Below, piece by piece: positions 53,784 through 64,000 of a stretch of DNA of 64,000 nucleotides (position 1 is the first letter of the stretch; the number at the start of each line of letters is the position of its first letter). The notes under the pieces were generated by a model that was not told the DNA's origin, made no database searches, and saw nothing but the letters and a program-made list of their open reading frames with translations. Both the position numbers and the translations under genes were made by a program. Origin of the DNA: Fibrobacterota bacterium (GTDB lineage: Bacteria > Fibrobacterota > Chitinivibrionia > Chitinivibrionales > Chitinispirillaceae); NCBI GenBank assembly GCA_023459055.1, contig JAEWVR010000020.1, positions 1-64,000 on the forward strand, given 5' to 3'.

Positions 53784-56700
53784 ATGAATACAAAAAGAAA
53801 TAGTGTAGCAGTTATTGGGATGGCGGGCAGATTTCCAGGTGCCGCTGACATTTCAGAATTTTGGAGCAATCTTTGTAATGGTATAGAATGTATAAGTTCA
53901 CTTTCTGATAATGAATTATTAAACGCCGGAGTCTCACAAGCAGATATTAATGACAGTAATTATGTAAAGGTATCCTCATTACTTGATGATTTTGATAAGT
54001 TTGATCCTGCATTTTTCAAAATATCACCTTTAGAAGCTGAAATTATGGATCCTCAAATAAGATTGTTATTACAATGTGCTTGGGAAACATTGGAGGATTC
54101 TGGATATTCATCTAGAAAACCACAGCATATTGGTGTTTTTGCAGGTGCAGGAGGATTACCAACCAATTATTATTCAAACTATGTAAACAAAAATAGTTTG
54201 TTTGAAAAGATAACTACTAGTCCTGCTCATTTAGGAAATGATAAAGATTTTTTGTCTACATACATATCATACAAGCTCAACTTGACCGGACCCAGTATGA
54301 CAATTCAGACTGCGTGTTCAACATCATTGGTTGCCGTTCATCAGGCTTGTCTAAGTGTACTTAATGATGAATGTGATATGGCATTAGCTGGTGGAGTTAC
54401 AATACGTGTTCCTAATGTCCAAGGATATCATTATATGGAAGGACACATTTTTTCAAAATCAGGTCATGTAAGAACATTTGATGAAAAAGCAGACGGGGTA
54501 GTATTTGGAAGTGGATTAGGTCTTGTATTGTTAAAAAAGTTAGAGAATGCTATTAAGGATGGAGATCATATATATGCAGTTGTAAAGGGGTCTGCAATTC
54601 TTAATGATGGCAAAGAAAAAATGAGCTATTTAGCAAGCAGTGCAAAAGGTCAAATAAAATGTATAACCAATGCAATAAAAAAAGCAAAAATTGATACAGA
54701 TACAATCGGGTTTATAGAATCCCATGGGACGGGAACTTCTATGGGGGATCCTGAAGAAGTAAAAGCTTTGACTGCTGCATTTAAAGCGTTTACGAGCAAT
54801 AAAAATTTCTGTGCGTTGGGTGCGGTGAAAACCAATGTTGGGCATTTGGAAGCAGCTGCTGGAATAACAGGTTTCATAAAAGCCGTACTTTCTGTTTATT
54901 ATGGAATTATTCCGCCTACAATCAATTATAGTAAACCAAATCCACGTATAAAATTTGAAACATCACCTTTTTATGTTAATAATACTCTGCAAAAATGGGA
55001 ATGCGATAACCTTCGTCGAGCTGGTGTAAATAGTTTGGGTGTTGGAGGTACAAATGCATTTGTAGTTTTAGAAGAATATAAAAAACAAAAAAACAATGTA
55101 AAGAAGCCTTCTGTAAATACTGTAATTGTCCCTTTGTCAGCAAAAAATCAAACTAGCTTACTACGATCATTAAAGAGACTGCATGATTTTTTAAAAGCTG
55201 ATTCTGAAAAAACAATTGATATTTCTGATTTGTCATATACATTGCAGATCGGACGTGATGCAATGGATTGCAGGATTGCATTTGTAGTTACGTCGATTGA
55301 CGAATTAAAAGAAAATCTGTTTAAATATTTAGAAGAAAAAATACAGACATCTTCAACAATATTTCAGCAAATGCAGGAAAATAATAAGAAAACAGAATTA
55401 ATTGATAATGATGAGCTGCAAAAGATAGTTGAGAAAATGTTTGAAGAGCATAACTGGTATGAACTTGCCAAGTTATGGGTCAGAGGTCAGGATCTGGATT
55501 GGAAATATTTTTATAAAGATGTAAAGCCCTTAAAAATAAGTTTACCAACCTACTCATTTGAAAAGGAAAGATACTGGATTGATTCTGATAAATTTGTAAC
55601 AAAAAATCCTGTTGAATCTATTATTCACCCTCTTCTGCATTACAATAGTTCAGACCTGAGACAGCAGAGCTATACTTCAATTTTTAATGGTGAAGAATTC
55701 TTCCTTAAAGATCATCTGGTACAAGGTCAGAAGGTATTACCAGGTGTTGCATATTTGGAAATGGCCAGATGTGCAATAAAGAAATGTTTACCATTTGTTG
55801 ACGACTCAACTACAATTGAGTTACGTGATGTCGTCTGGGTTCAACCTGTTGTTGTAAAGGAAAGTAACAAAGTAATAATAGTACTTTCTGCAAATGAGAC
55901 GTGTAATAATTTTGAATTGATAGATTTTGAAATTTACAATCAATTAAATAATGAAGAAATTGTAAACTGCCAGGGGCAAGCAGTAATAAGAAGAAATGTA
56001 GAACATGCGAAAATTGATTTAGAGCAACTGAATAAACAGATGACTCTTGGGAATTTTGAGGCCTCATTTCTATACCCTGCATTTGCAGAAATGGGGCTAA
56101 ATTATGGTCCAGCCCATAAGGCTATTTCTAATGTTAGTTTGGGTAGAAATCAATTGCTTGCAAAGCTTAAACTACCATCTATTATTGAAACAAGTGAAAA
56201 TGATTTCATTCTGCATCCCAGTATAATGGATGGTGCACTTCAGGCAACTATTGGTATAGTCAATGATTTTAATCACCTGCCTACTAATCCGTCAATCCCT
56301 TTCGCATTGGAATCAATTCATGTAATATCAAAGTGTACAAAGGATATGTATGCATGGGTACGTTATGCGAAAGACAGTAAACCGGAAGATAAAATTGCTA
56401 AACTGGATATAGACTTGTTTGATACGGAGGGAAATATTTCGGCCCAAATGAAGGGCTTTAACTCGAGAGTTATTAAATCAGAATCCACAGGGTGCCTGCT
56501 TGCGACACAAGAATGGATTCCTAGTCAAATCAACATATCACCCGAAGCAAATAAACCTGAATTTACAAAAAAGTATATCATTTTGGATCAATTGCTAAAT
56601 GTCAAACCAGATTTTATTCAATCATCAATAGAGAATAGTCGATGCGTAGTGATTCATTCTGATGAAAAGACTATTGATGCACGATATTGTAATTTTGCAG

Positions 56701-59700
56701 GAAAATGTTTTGAATTATTGCAAACAATTTTGAAAGAGAAACCCCAAGGAAAAATATTTTACCAAATTGTTGTAGTTGACAATAAGGAACAAGAGCTGTT
56801 GGCTGGCCTATCTGGTTTTCTAAAAACGGCAACAATTGAAAATCCTGACATTATTGGACAGATTATTTTTGTTGATTCACAAATCACTGCTGATAGTTTA
56901 ATTATTCAGATTCAGCATAATCTGAATAATCCATATGAAACTATAGTAAGGAATGAGAATGGAATTCGTAAGGTAAAAAAGTGGAAAGAAGTAATGAGTG
57001 ATCAGAAAGAATCTAAAATTGCTTTTAAAGATCAAGGTGTCTATTTGATTACTGGTGGACTTGGTGGATTAGGAGTATTATTTGTAAAAGAGATAATCAG
57101 ACAAACAAAAAATGCAAAAATTATTCTGACAGGACGCTCTGAGTTGACTATCGGTAAAAAGACGATATTGAATGAGTTCCCAGAAGATCAAGTAATTTAT
57201 AAACAAATGGATATTACAGATGTTAATCAAGTCAGGAACATTATAAGCGCTATAATAAAAGAATATAAGCAGCTTAACGGCATTATTCATAGTGCTGGTA
57301 TGATTTCTGACAATTACATTTTAAAGAAAACATCAGAAGAATTTAAACAGGTTTTGTCACCCAAGGTAAATGGGACATATGTTCTGGATGAAGCAAGTAA
57401 AGATATTGATTTGGATTTTCTGGTTTTGTTTTCCTCTTTGACTAGTGCTTTAGGAAATTATGGTCAAGCAGATTATGCTGCTGCAAATGGTTTTATGGAT
57501 CAGTTTGCTGCATATCGCAATCAGAAAGTTGCAGCAAAAGAAAGATACGGAAAGACTGTTTCTATAAATTGGCCTTTGTGGAAAGAAGGCGGAATGCAAG
57601 TTGATAATGTCGGTCAGGATATGCTTTATCAAACAACGGGCATTCGTCCTATGCATACTCAAACTGGAATACAATCATTTTATAGATGTCTGGAGCAGCA
57701 ATGTGAACTGGTATTAGTTATGGAGGGTGAATTACCCAAAATGCGTAGTATTTTGTTGAATCATCAGATTGGACAAAATACACACTCGCAAGCTTCACAA
57801 ATGCAGATTTCCAAAATCGATCCGGGTAACTTAATGGAAAAAACTGAAAAATTCATTTGTAAGCAGTTTTCCTCAGTATTAAAGTTACCATTAAATAAAA
57901 TAGACTCAAAAGTACCTTTTGAGAAATATGGTATCGATTCATTAATGTCATTAAATCTGACCAATCAGTTGGAAAAGACTTTTGGGAATTTATCAAAGAC
58001 TCTGTTTTTTGAATATCAAACTATACATGAATTATGCGAATATTTTGTCAAGACACATTTTTCAAAATTGGCAGATCTGTTTACAACGGAAGCTAAAGAC
58101 GAACAGATTACAATATTTAGCCATCCAATCAATAAAACAATTCAGGAAGACCGGATAATAACTCGAAAGCGAGTAAATCAGCAAAATTTTAGAATGAAAA
58201 CTGAGCTGAATTCAACAAATTCAGGTACAGATCCTATAGCTATTGTTGGATTGAGTGGGCGCTACCCGGATTCGCTAAATATTCAGGAATATTGGTATAA
58301 TTTACGTGATGGGAAAGACTGCATTGTTGAAGTACCCAAAAATCGGTGGGATTGGAGAGAATACTTTACTGAGGATCGTACTGCAAATGGTTTCCATTTC
58401 AGTAAATGGGGTGGATTTATTGACGGCGTAGATGAATTCGACCCAAGATTTTTTAATATTACTCCATTAGAGGCTGAACAAATTGATCCACAGGAACGAT
58501 TGTTTTTGCAACATGTATGGATGGCAATAGAAGATGCCGGTTATACACGTACAAGTTTACAAATACCTCATGAAAAAAATTTAGCTGCTCAAGTAGGGGT
58601 ATATGTTGGTGTGATGTATGGTGAATATCAATTATTTGGTGCAGAATCTAGTCTGCAAGGCAAACGTAAAGGATTCGCTAGTAATTTAGCAAGTATTGCA
58701 AATAGAGTCTCTTACTTTTTGAACTTACATGGTCCAAGTATGGCACTGGATACAATGTGTTCATCTTCACTGACTGCGATGCATATTGCTTGCCAGGATT
58801 TAAAGCAGGGACGGACAGATTTAGCGATTGCTGGAGGTGTTAATGTTACCATTCATCCGAATAAGTATCTGATGCTGAGTTCTGGACAGTACATATCCAG
58901 AGATGGTCATTGTCAAAGTTTTGGTGAAGGTGGAGATGGTTATATTCCTGGTGAAGGCGTTGGAGTCATCATTCTAAAAAGATTATCTGAAGCAGAAAGC
59001 GATGGAAATCATATTTATGGAATAATCAGGGGTAGTGCTATAAATCATGGAGGAAAGACAAACGGATATACAGTACCAAACCCTCAGGCACAAGCTGGTG
59101 CAATTATCCAATCGCTATCAGAATCAAAAGTAAACCCACGACAAATTAGCTACATTGAAGCACATGGTACAGGTACAAAATTGGGAGATCCCATTGAAAT
59201 TGCTGCATTAAGTAATGCCTTTAGTCAGTACACAAAAGATACAGGTTTTTGTTTAATCGGATCAGCAAAATCGAATATTGGCCACTGTGAATCAGCTGCT
59301 GGTATTGCCGGACTTACAAAAATTCTTTTGCAAATGAAATATCAGCAAATTGTACCATCGCTACATTCTGCACGCTTGAATCCTCATATCGATTTTGATA
59401 AAACGCCATTTATTGTGAATCAAAAATTGCGAAAATGGGAAAGGCCTATAATTGATGGCCAACAGATCCCACGGATTGCAGGAATATCATCTTTCGGTGC
59501 AGGGGGATCGAATGCTCATATTATTGTACAGGAATATAAAAAATCGGAAAATGATGATCGTTTGACAAATCGTAGCGAACAATATTTAAAGACAATTATT
59601 CCATTGTCTGCTAGAACAATAGATCAATTGAAACAGAAAACTCGAGAACTGTTGAATTTTATTCAGGTTTCGCAGAATGAACATTCAACATTGGATATTG

Positions 59701-62700
59701 TTTCAATAGGCTATACTTTGCAAACAGGTAGAGAACCAATGGAAGAACGGCTTGGATTCATAGTTAGTTCAATCGATGAATTGTATGAAAAATTAAAAGC
59801 ATATGATAATGGGGAACAGAATATAGAGGACTTCTACCAGGGGCAAGTTAAGCGAAATAAAGATGGAATGACAATTATTAGTCAGGATGATGATATGATA
59901 GAAGCTATCAACAAGTGGATAGCTCGAAAAAAACTATCAAAGCTGTTAGATTTGTGGGTGAAAGGATTGGAGCTTGATTGGAAGAAACTGTATGGGGAAA
60001 ATAAACCAAAATATATCAGTTTACCCGCTTATCCTTTTGCAAGAGAGCGTTATTGGGTTGACATTTCAGCTGATCAATCATTTACTCCGCCAGGCTTGAT
60101 ATCTTCCAGACTGCATCCATTATTACATTTTAATACATCAGATTTTCGTCAGCAACGTTATAGTACTGTTTTAAGTGGCAAAGAATTCTACATTAAAGAT
60201 TACAGCCTAGATGGAGAAAAAGTATTACCAGTAGGGGCATTTCTTGAGATGGCAAGAGCTGCAGTAGAAAATGCTTCCGGAATATCTGCAAAACGTAAAA
60301 TATTAAAGTTAACAAAAATTAATTGTATTGTACCAGTAATGGTCAATAAAGAGAGTGTCAGATTGTCAATTGGTCTACTTCCTGAGGCAAATGGCCAAAT
60401 TGTGTTTGAGATATATACTGAATCAAATGTTGGTGAAACTAGAATCCATTGTCAAGGTTGGGCTGAATATGTTGATAAAGACCTGATAGAAAATTTAAAT
60501 CTAAATGACATCAGGGCAATTACGCAAAATGAGACATTAACATCTGATCAATGTTATCAAACTTTTAAAAAAATTGGAATCGAATATGGGCCATCATTTA
60601 AAGCAATTTCTTCAATTCAGAAAGGGAATGAGCAGGTTTTTTGTAAAGTTAAACTTCCTTCTGACTGTGATGCATCATTTAATGAGTTCGGTCTTCATCC
60701 AAGTATAATAGAATCTTCATTTCAGACTGTTATTGGTATGATGTCAAGTGCAAAACCAGGATTTTTAAAGTCATTAGATTCAATTGAGATAGCTGGTCCG
60801 TGTTCAAAAGAAATGTATGTTTGTGTCAATCATTCTGGACAAGCAAATGATGTAGAGCGATTCAATATCGATTTATGCGACGATTTAGGAAATGTACGTG
60901 TAAGAATGTTAGGTGTTGAATTTGGAAATACCGAATTTAAAAACGCATCAGAAATCCATAAACGAGAAATTATCTTTTTAAAGAAAGGATGGAAACCTTG
61001 TGATCTTATCGATAAGGAATCTGTTCCTACTGTAGTAATTTTACATAATAATAATTCAAGGGCGTTGGCAGAAACGATTAAGGAAAGGTGTAAAATAGCC
61101 CGTTTGATCCAAGATTCAGACGTTAATAAAGAATCACTGAAAGAGTTTTTAATGTCTGCAAATGCATTTGTCGATTTGACAGGAATTGGGGAAGCCAAAT
61201 TTTATTTAAAAGAATGGATTCTTTTATTACAGGAAATTGTTGAGGAAAAACGGTTAAAGGATTTCTGCATTCTTTATATCACTCAAGGTCTTGAAAACTA
61301 TCAATGTGAAAATGTCAGTGTTAACGGTGCTAATAAAGTTGGACTTTATCGTATGTTGCAAGCTGAGTATTCCTCAATAACTTCAAGGCATATAGATTTA
61401 GATATAAAAGAGACTAGTATTATTAGTCAAGCTGAATCGATTATACAAGAAATAAACTGTCAATCAAAAGAAATTGAGGTTTGCTACCGAAATAATCAAC
61501 GATATGTTAGTTTGCTTGAAAATGTAAATCTAGACACTACTAAGAAAAAAAATCTTGATGCAAACTTTGATGTACTCATTATAACTGGTGGTACACGTGG
61601 ATTGGGGATGGTTTGCGCAAAACATATGATTAATACATATGGGATTAAGAAATTGGTGTTGACTGGAAGGGATGTGATTCCACCAGAAGATGAATGGATT
61701 AATTTAGCCAATTACTCTCATCCCATTCAAGAAAAAATCAAAAATATCCAGGAATTAAAAAATATGGGGGCAGATGTTTTGGTAATGTCGCTACCATTAG
61801 ATAACCTGGAAGAACTTGAAAAACAATGTTTGAAAGTTAAAAAAACATTTGGAAAAATTACGGGTGTTATACATGCAGCAGGACTGGATGATCGAGATAA
61901 TCCTGCTTTTATAAGAAAATCGGCTGATGGTATTTATCGTGTTTTGTCACCGAAGATTGATGGAACTTATAACTTAATGAATGTATTAGAAAATGAGTCT
62001 CTTCAATTTGTTATATTTTTCTCATCTGTTTCAGCCATTATTCCTTCTTTTGGTAATGGTCTTAGTGATTATGCAATGGCAAATGCTTATATGGATTATT
62101 ATGCAATTGCTAATGATAAACGAATACCTGTAGTGAGTATCCAATGGCCAAGCTGGAAAGAAACAGGTTTAGGTGAGGTAAAAAGTCAAGCGTATATTAA
62201 TAGTGGATTGTTAAGTATTTCAAATAATGAAGGTCTCAGGATCCTGGACAGAGTGCTATCAAACCTAAAAGATTCAGTAGTAATGCCATTAGTAATAGAA
62301 CCTGATAAATTTAACCTGGAAAATTTACTTCGAGTAAGTAAACCAGCACAAACTCAATCGTCGAGCATATCAACAGATAATTACAAGGCAAAAAAAGATT
62401 TGGGAAAGGGAAATACAAATACTGAATCAGCCATTCAAAATTGGATATGCTCTTTAATGGAAATAGAATTGAAATTGAAAGAAGGGGAGATAGATGTTGA
62501 GACATCTTTTACTGACTATGGAGTAGATTCTATTCTTTTTGCTCAAATTATCGCGAAAATTAATAAGGAACTTGAAATAAAATTAGATCCATCTATCTTT
62601 TTCGAATATACAACCATAAATGCTGTATCTGTATGGCTTCAAGCTAATCACAGTGAGGCAGTTTCAAAGCGTTTCTCATTAAAAACAACTGAGCCGGATT

Positions 62701-64000
62701 TACAATTGAAAGAGTTGAAACCGACTCATGTATCACAGGTAAATCCTTTTTTGTCAGCACCAAAAACACTGCTCGACAAGAACCGATTTGCTATCCACAC
62801 CAGAAACCTTTCTACTGAAAAAATTGCAGTAGTGGGTATGTCATGTCGGTTTCCGGGTGCTAAAAATATAAATGAATATTGGAAATTGTTGTCACAAGGC
62901 AAAATTGCTATAGGGCCTATACCTCAGGATTGTTGGGGGATAAAGACCGATTACTATGCAGGTTTGATAGATGATGTATTTGGTTTTGATCCGAATTTCT
63001 TTTTGATATCACAGGAAGATGCTCAGGTAATGGACCCTCAAGCACTTGTGTTGCTAGAGGAAACATTAAAAGCAATATATAACTCCGGTTACACACATCA
63101 GGAAATAAATGGAAAAAACGTAGGTGTCTATATTGGAGCCAGAAGTCCCAAATCATTTGATATAAAAAGTTTAGATAATGCACGCAATCCAATACTTGCA
63201 GTTGGACAGAATTATTTAGCAGCAAATCTTTCACAGTTTTTCAATTTAAAAGGCCCATCACTTGTTATTGATACCGCATGTTCATCATCGTTGGTAGGGA
63301 TGAAAATGGCAGTAGAGGCTATTCGTTCTGGAACAATAGATTCTGCAATCGTTGGGGGTGTGAGTTTGTTGACCGATACAACAGCACATGAAGTCTTTGC
63401 CCGTCGAAATTTACATGCGGCAGATGGAATGTTTCATATTCTTGACAAACGCGCGTCTGGAGTTGTTATAGGAGAAGGCTGTGGCGTGGTGTACTTAAAG
63501 CCTCTTTCAGATGCTATTAGAGATGGTGATACTATTTATGCGGAGATTGCTGGAATCAGCATTAATAACGATGGAAGAACAGCAGGACCTGCAACACCGA
63601 ATATTGAAGCACAAAAAGAAGTTATGAATTTAGCACTCAGAGAAAGTGATTGTTCGAAAGAAAATATTGCTTATTTAGAAGTAAATGGATCTGGATCTGA
63701 AATTACTGATTTACTGGAGATAAAAGCAATTGCCTCAGTATATTCCAGAATGGCGCAGACTCCACTATATTTAGGATCTATGAAGCCTAATATCGGGCAT
63801 CCATTATGTGCAGAAGGTATTGCCAGTTTCATTAAAGTTGCTCTGATGTTACATTATCAGCAACTGGTGCCATTTCTTTCTGGTCAAGTGCCACTGGAAC
63901 ATTTTTCAATTGTAAATTCAGGTTTTGATTTTCCTCGTCAGAACCAACAATTAACAATGGATTATGCTGCGCTAAACTGCTTTGCAGATGGTGGCACAAA
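53784..64000 (+). CDS. PKS-B: trans-AT polyketide synthase, C-terminus beyond the window
   Basis: Open from the ATG at 53784 to the last base with no stop, so at least 3405 residues. Domains in order: KS (Cys178, His314, His354)-DH (His644 in HxxxGxxxxP, Asp816)-KR-ACP (Ser1386); KS (Cys1659)-DH-like with Tyr and Glu in place of His and Asp-KR-ACP (Ser2916); then a third KS (Cys3166, Asn3301, His3339) cut by the window end. Linkers after each KS end LP(T/A)Y(S/P)F and no acyltransferase motif occurs, so AT is supplied in trans. It starts with a KS and lacks a loading domain, in line with acylation by the upstream discrete ACP. The weak ribosome site (GAGGGCG at some distance) makes the start less certain, but KS homology begins at residue 5. 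Confidence 0.92.
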   Translation, partial: MNTKRNSVAVIGMAGRFPGAADISEFWSNLCNGIECISSLSDNELLNAGVSQADINDSNYVKVSSLLDDFDKFDPAFFKISPLEAEIMDPQIRLLLQCAWETLEDSGYSSRKPQHIGVFAGAGGLPTNYYSNYVNKNSLFEKITTSPAHLGNDKDFLSTYISYKLNLTGPSMTIQTACSTSLVAVHQACLSVLNDECDMALAGGVTIRVPNVQGYHYMEGHIFSKSGHVRTFDEKADGVVFGSGLGLVLLKKLENAIKDGDHIYAVVKGSAILNDGKEKMSYLASSAKGQIKCITNAIKKAKIDTDTIGFIESHGTGTSMGDPEEVKALTAAFKAFTSNKNFCALGAVKTNVGHLEAAAGITGFIKAVLSVYYGIIPPTINYSKPNPRIKFETSPFYVNNTLQKWECDNLRRAGVNSLGVGGTNAFVVLEEYKKQKNNVKKPSVNTVIVPLSAKNQTSLLRSLKRLHDFLKADSEKTIDISDLSYTLQIGRDAMDCRIAFVVTSIDELKENLFKYLEEKIQTSSTIFQQMQENNKKTELIDNDELQKIVEKMFEEHNWYELAKLWVRGQDLDWKYFYKDVKPLKISLPTYSFEKERYWIDSDKFVTKNPVESIIHPLLHYNSSDLRQQSYTSIFNGEEFFLKDHLVQGQKVLPGVAYLEMARCAIKKCLPFVDDSTTIELRDVVWVQPVVVKESNKVIIVLSANETCNNFELIDFEIYNQLNNEEIVNCQGQAVIRRNVEHAKIDLEQLNKQMTLGNFEASFLYPAFAEMGLNYGPAHKAISNVSLGRNQLLAKLKLPSIIETSENDFILHPSIMDGALQATIGIVNDFNHLPTNPSIPFALESIHVISKCTKDMYAWVRYAKDSKPEDKIAKLDIDLFDTEGNISAQMKGFNSRVIKSESTGCLLATQEWIPSQINISPEANKPEFTKKYIILDQLLNVKPDFIQSSIENSRCVVIHSDEKTIDARYCNFAGKCFELLQTILKEKPQGKIFYQIVVVDNKEQELLAGLSGFLKTATIENPDIIGQIIFVDSQITADSLIIQIQHNLNNPYETIVRNENGIRKVKKWKEVMSDQKESKIAFKDQGVYLITGGLGGLGVLFVKEIIRQTKNAKIILTGRSELTIGKKTILNEFPEDQVIYKQMDITDVNQVRNIISAIIKEYKQLNGIIHSAGMISDNYILKKTSEEFKQVLSPKVNGTYVLDEASKDIDLDFLVLFSSLTSALGNYGQADYAAANGFMDQFAAYRNQKVAAKERYGKTVSINWPLWKEGGMQVDNVGQDMLYQTTGIRPMHTQTGIQSFYRCLEQQCELVLVMEGELPKMRSILLNHQIGQNTHSQASQMQISKIDPGNLMEKTEKFICKQFSSVLKLPLNKIDSKVPFEKYGIDSLMSLNLTNQLEKTFGNLSKTLFFEYQTIHELCEYFVKTHFSKLADLFTTEAKDEQITIFSHPINKTIQEDRIITRKRVNQQNFRMKTELNSTNSGTDPIAIVGLSGRYPDSLNIQEYWYNLRDGKDCIVEVPKNRWDWREYFTEDRTANGFHFSKWGGFIDGVDEFDPRFFNITPLEAEQIDPQERLFLQHVWMAIEDAGYTRTSLQIPHEKNLAAQVGVYVGVMYGEYQLFGAESSLQGKRKGFASNLASIANRVSYFLNLHGPSMALDTMCSSSLTAMHIACQDLKQGRTDLAIAGGVNVTIHPNKYLMLSSGQYISRDGHCQSFGEGGDGYIPGEGVGVIILKRLSEAESDGNHIYGIIRGSAINHGGKTNGYTVPNPQAQAGAIIQSLSESKVNPRQISYIEAHGTGTKLGDPIEIAALSNAFSQYTKDTGFCLIGSAKSNIGHCESAAGIAGLTKILLQMKYQQIVPSLHSARLNPHIDFDKTPFIVNQKLRKWERPIIDGQQIPRIAGISSFGAGGSNAHIIVQEYKKSENDDRLTNRSEQYLKTIIPLSARTIDQLKQKTRELLNFIQVSQNEHSTLDIVSIGYTLQTGREPMEERLGFIVSSIDELYEKLKAYDNGEQNIEDFYQGQVKRNKDGMTIISQDDDMIEAINKWIARKKLSKLLDLWVKGLELDWKKLYGENKPKYISLPAYPFARERYWVDISADQSFTPPGLISSRLHPLLHFNTSDFRQQRYSTVLSGKEFYIKDYSLDGEKVLPVGAFLEMARAAVENASGISAKRKILKLTKINCIVPVMVNKESVRLSIGLLPEANGQIVFEIYTESNVGETRIHCQGWAEYVDKDLIENLNLNDIRAITQNETLTSDQCYQTFKKIGIEYGPSFKAISSIQKGNEQVFCKVKLPSDCDASFNEFGLHPSIIESSFQTVIGMMSSAKPGFLKSLDSIEIAGPCSKEMYVCVNHSGQANDVERFNIDLCDDLGNVRVRMLGVEFGNTEFKNASEIHKREIIFLKKGWKPCDLIDKESVPTVVILHNNNSRALAETIKERCKIARLIQDSDVNKESLKEFLMSANAFVDLTGIGEAKFYLKEWILLLQEIVEEKRLKDFCILYITQGLENYQCENVSVNGANKVGLYRMLQAEYSSITSRHIDLDIKETSIISQAESIIQEINCQSKEIEVCYRNNQRYVSLLENVNLDTTKKKNLDANFDVLIITGGTRGLGMVCAKHMINTYGIKKLVLTGRDVIPPEDEWINLANYSHPIQEKIKNIQELKNMGADVLVMSLPLDNLEELEKQCLKVKKTFGKITGVIHAAGLDDRDNPAFIRKSADGIYRVLSPKIDGTYNLMNVLENESLQFVIFFSSVSAIIPSFGNGLSDYAMANAYMDYYAIANDKRIPVVSIQWPSWKETGLGEVKSQAYINSGLLSISNNEGLRILDRVLSNLKDSVVMPLVIEPDKFNLENLLRVSKPAQTQSSSISTDNYKAKKDLGKGNTNTESAIQNWICSLMEIELKLKEGEIDVETSFTDYGVDSILFAQIIAKINKELEIKLDPSIFFEYTTINAVSVWLQANHSEAVSKRFSLKTTEPDLQLKELKPTHVSQVNPFLSAPKTLLDKNRFAIHTRNLSTEKIAVVGMSCRFPGAKNINEYWKLLSQGKIAIGPIPQDCWGIKTDYYAGLIDDVFGFDPNFFLISQEDAQVMDPQALVLLEETLKAIYNSGYTHQEINGKNVGVYIGARSPKSFDIKSLDNARNPILAVGQNYLAANLSQFFNLKGPSLVIDTACSSSLVGMKMAVEAIRSGTIDSAIVGGVSLLTDTTAHEVFARRNLHAADGMFHILDKRASGVVIGEGCGVVYLKPLSDAIRDGDTIYAEIAGISINNDGRTAGPATPNIEAQKEVMNLALRESDCSKENIAYLEVNGSGSEITDLLEIKAIASVYSRMAQTPLYLGSMKPNIGHPLCAEGIASFIKVALMLHYQQLVPFLSGQVPLEHFSIVNSGFDFPRQNQQLTMDYAALNCFADGGT
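62815..64000 (+). other. PKS-B third KS, probably non-elongating (KS0)
   Basis: The Cys is intact (DTACSSSLVG, Cys3166) and the second His too (PNIGHPLCAEG, His3339). The HGTGT motif, however, reads VNGSGSE with Asn3301 in place of His. That His is needed for decarboxylative condensation in KS enzymes, and KS0 domains of trans-AT systems typically lack it. The domain is cut by the window end at FADGGTN. Confidence 0.75.

Noticed and set aside
27296..64000. A cis-acting acyltransferase domain in the PKSs
   Set aside because: No GHSxG acyltransferase block follows any KS; each KS is followed by the flanking linker that ends near LPTYPFA. A trans-AT gene was also looked for among the small genes and is not in the window.
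53784..64000. A PUFA-synthase or iterative type I PKS
   Set aside because: No AT, no tandem ACP array and no ER; modules are KS-DH-KR-ACP with trans-AT style linkers.
1..64000. tRNA or rRNA genes
   Set aside because: I saw no cloverleaf with GTTCRA and CCA-type end or rRNA-like conserved block; a covariance search was not possible.

Overview
The window looks like chromosomal DNA of a Gram-negative, flagellated bacterium with a low-to-moderate GC content. Lipoprotein signal peptides, an outer-membrane beta-barrel protein, a LolA-like protein and flagellar FliK/FlhB-type genes all point to a diderm. The mix of Ser/Thr kinase, FHA and STAS/HATPase signalling proteins, large lipoproteins with many beta-domains and a stand-alone FlhB C-terminal protein would fit a Fibrobacterota-like or other FCB-group organism. 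That placement is a guess; no rRNA or universal marker gene is present.

Layout. (1) Positions 1-235 hold what looks like the 3' tail of a group II intron and a long GC-rich inverted repeat. (2) Positions 457-20722 are ordinary, mixed-strand chromosomal genes: a membrane Ser/Thr kinase with a beta-helix protein and a giant lipoprotein; a GapN-like aldehyde dehydrogenase; a pentapeptide-repeat protein; a Cas4/RecB-like nuclease; a PCC-domain protein; a SurA-like lipoprotein; a four-gene STAS/HATPase partner-switching operon; a flagellar mini-cluster (FliK-like, FlhB C-terminal-like, a membrane protein with an HTH-like tail); and an FHA protein with a phosphoesterase. (3) Positions 20723-23859 are a graveyard of mobile DNA: a possible IS66-like remnant, then a decayed IS21-type element with 12-bp terminal inverted repeats. 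(4) From about 23.9 kb to the end of the window everything is on the + strand, visibly AT-richer, and forms one biosynthetic island.

The island opens with an AT-rich leader carrying two copies of a conserved hairpin motif, followed by a NusG paralogue that probably acts as an operon-specific antiterminator. Then come an ETF:ubiquinone oxidoreductase-like flavoprotein, a 5206-residue trans-AT polyketide synthase (PKS-A), an MMPL/RND exporter, a LolA-like protein, a DUF1302-like outer-membrane barrel, a short GMC oxidoreductase, two membrane-anchored START-like proteins, an acyl-AMP ligase, a FabG-like reductase, an acyl carrier protein, and a second giant PKS (PKS-B) that runs off the window.

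The most exciting feature is the N-terminus of PKS-A: ACP, then a GNAT/DUF2156-like domain, then a tryptophanase-like PLP domain with its lysine intact. This is the composition of the DUF-SH didomain that installs sulfur in the leinamycin family. Here it sits in front of three further KS modules and a thioesterase instead of directly before the TE. I infer a sulfur-containing polyketide in which the thiol is installed mid-chain. No acyltransferase domain or gene is visible, and PKS-B ends in a KS whose HGTG histidine is replaced by Asn. A working model: the ligase loads the discrete ACP, PKS-B and unseen downstream PKSs build the chain, PKS-A adds sulfur and finishes it, and the MMPL/LolA-like/barrel set with the START proteins moves a hydrophobic product across the envelope. 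Coordinates of domains inside the PKSs are estimates made by reading motifs.
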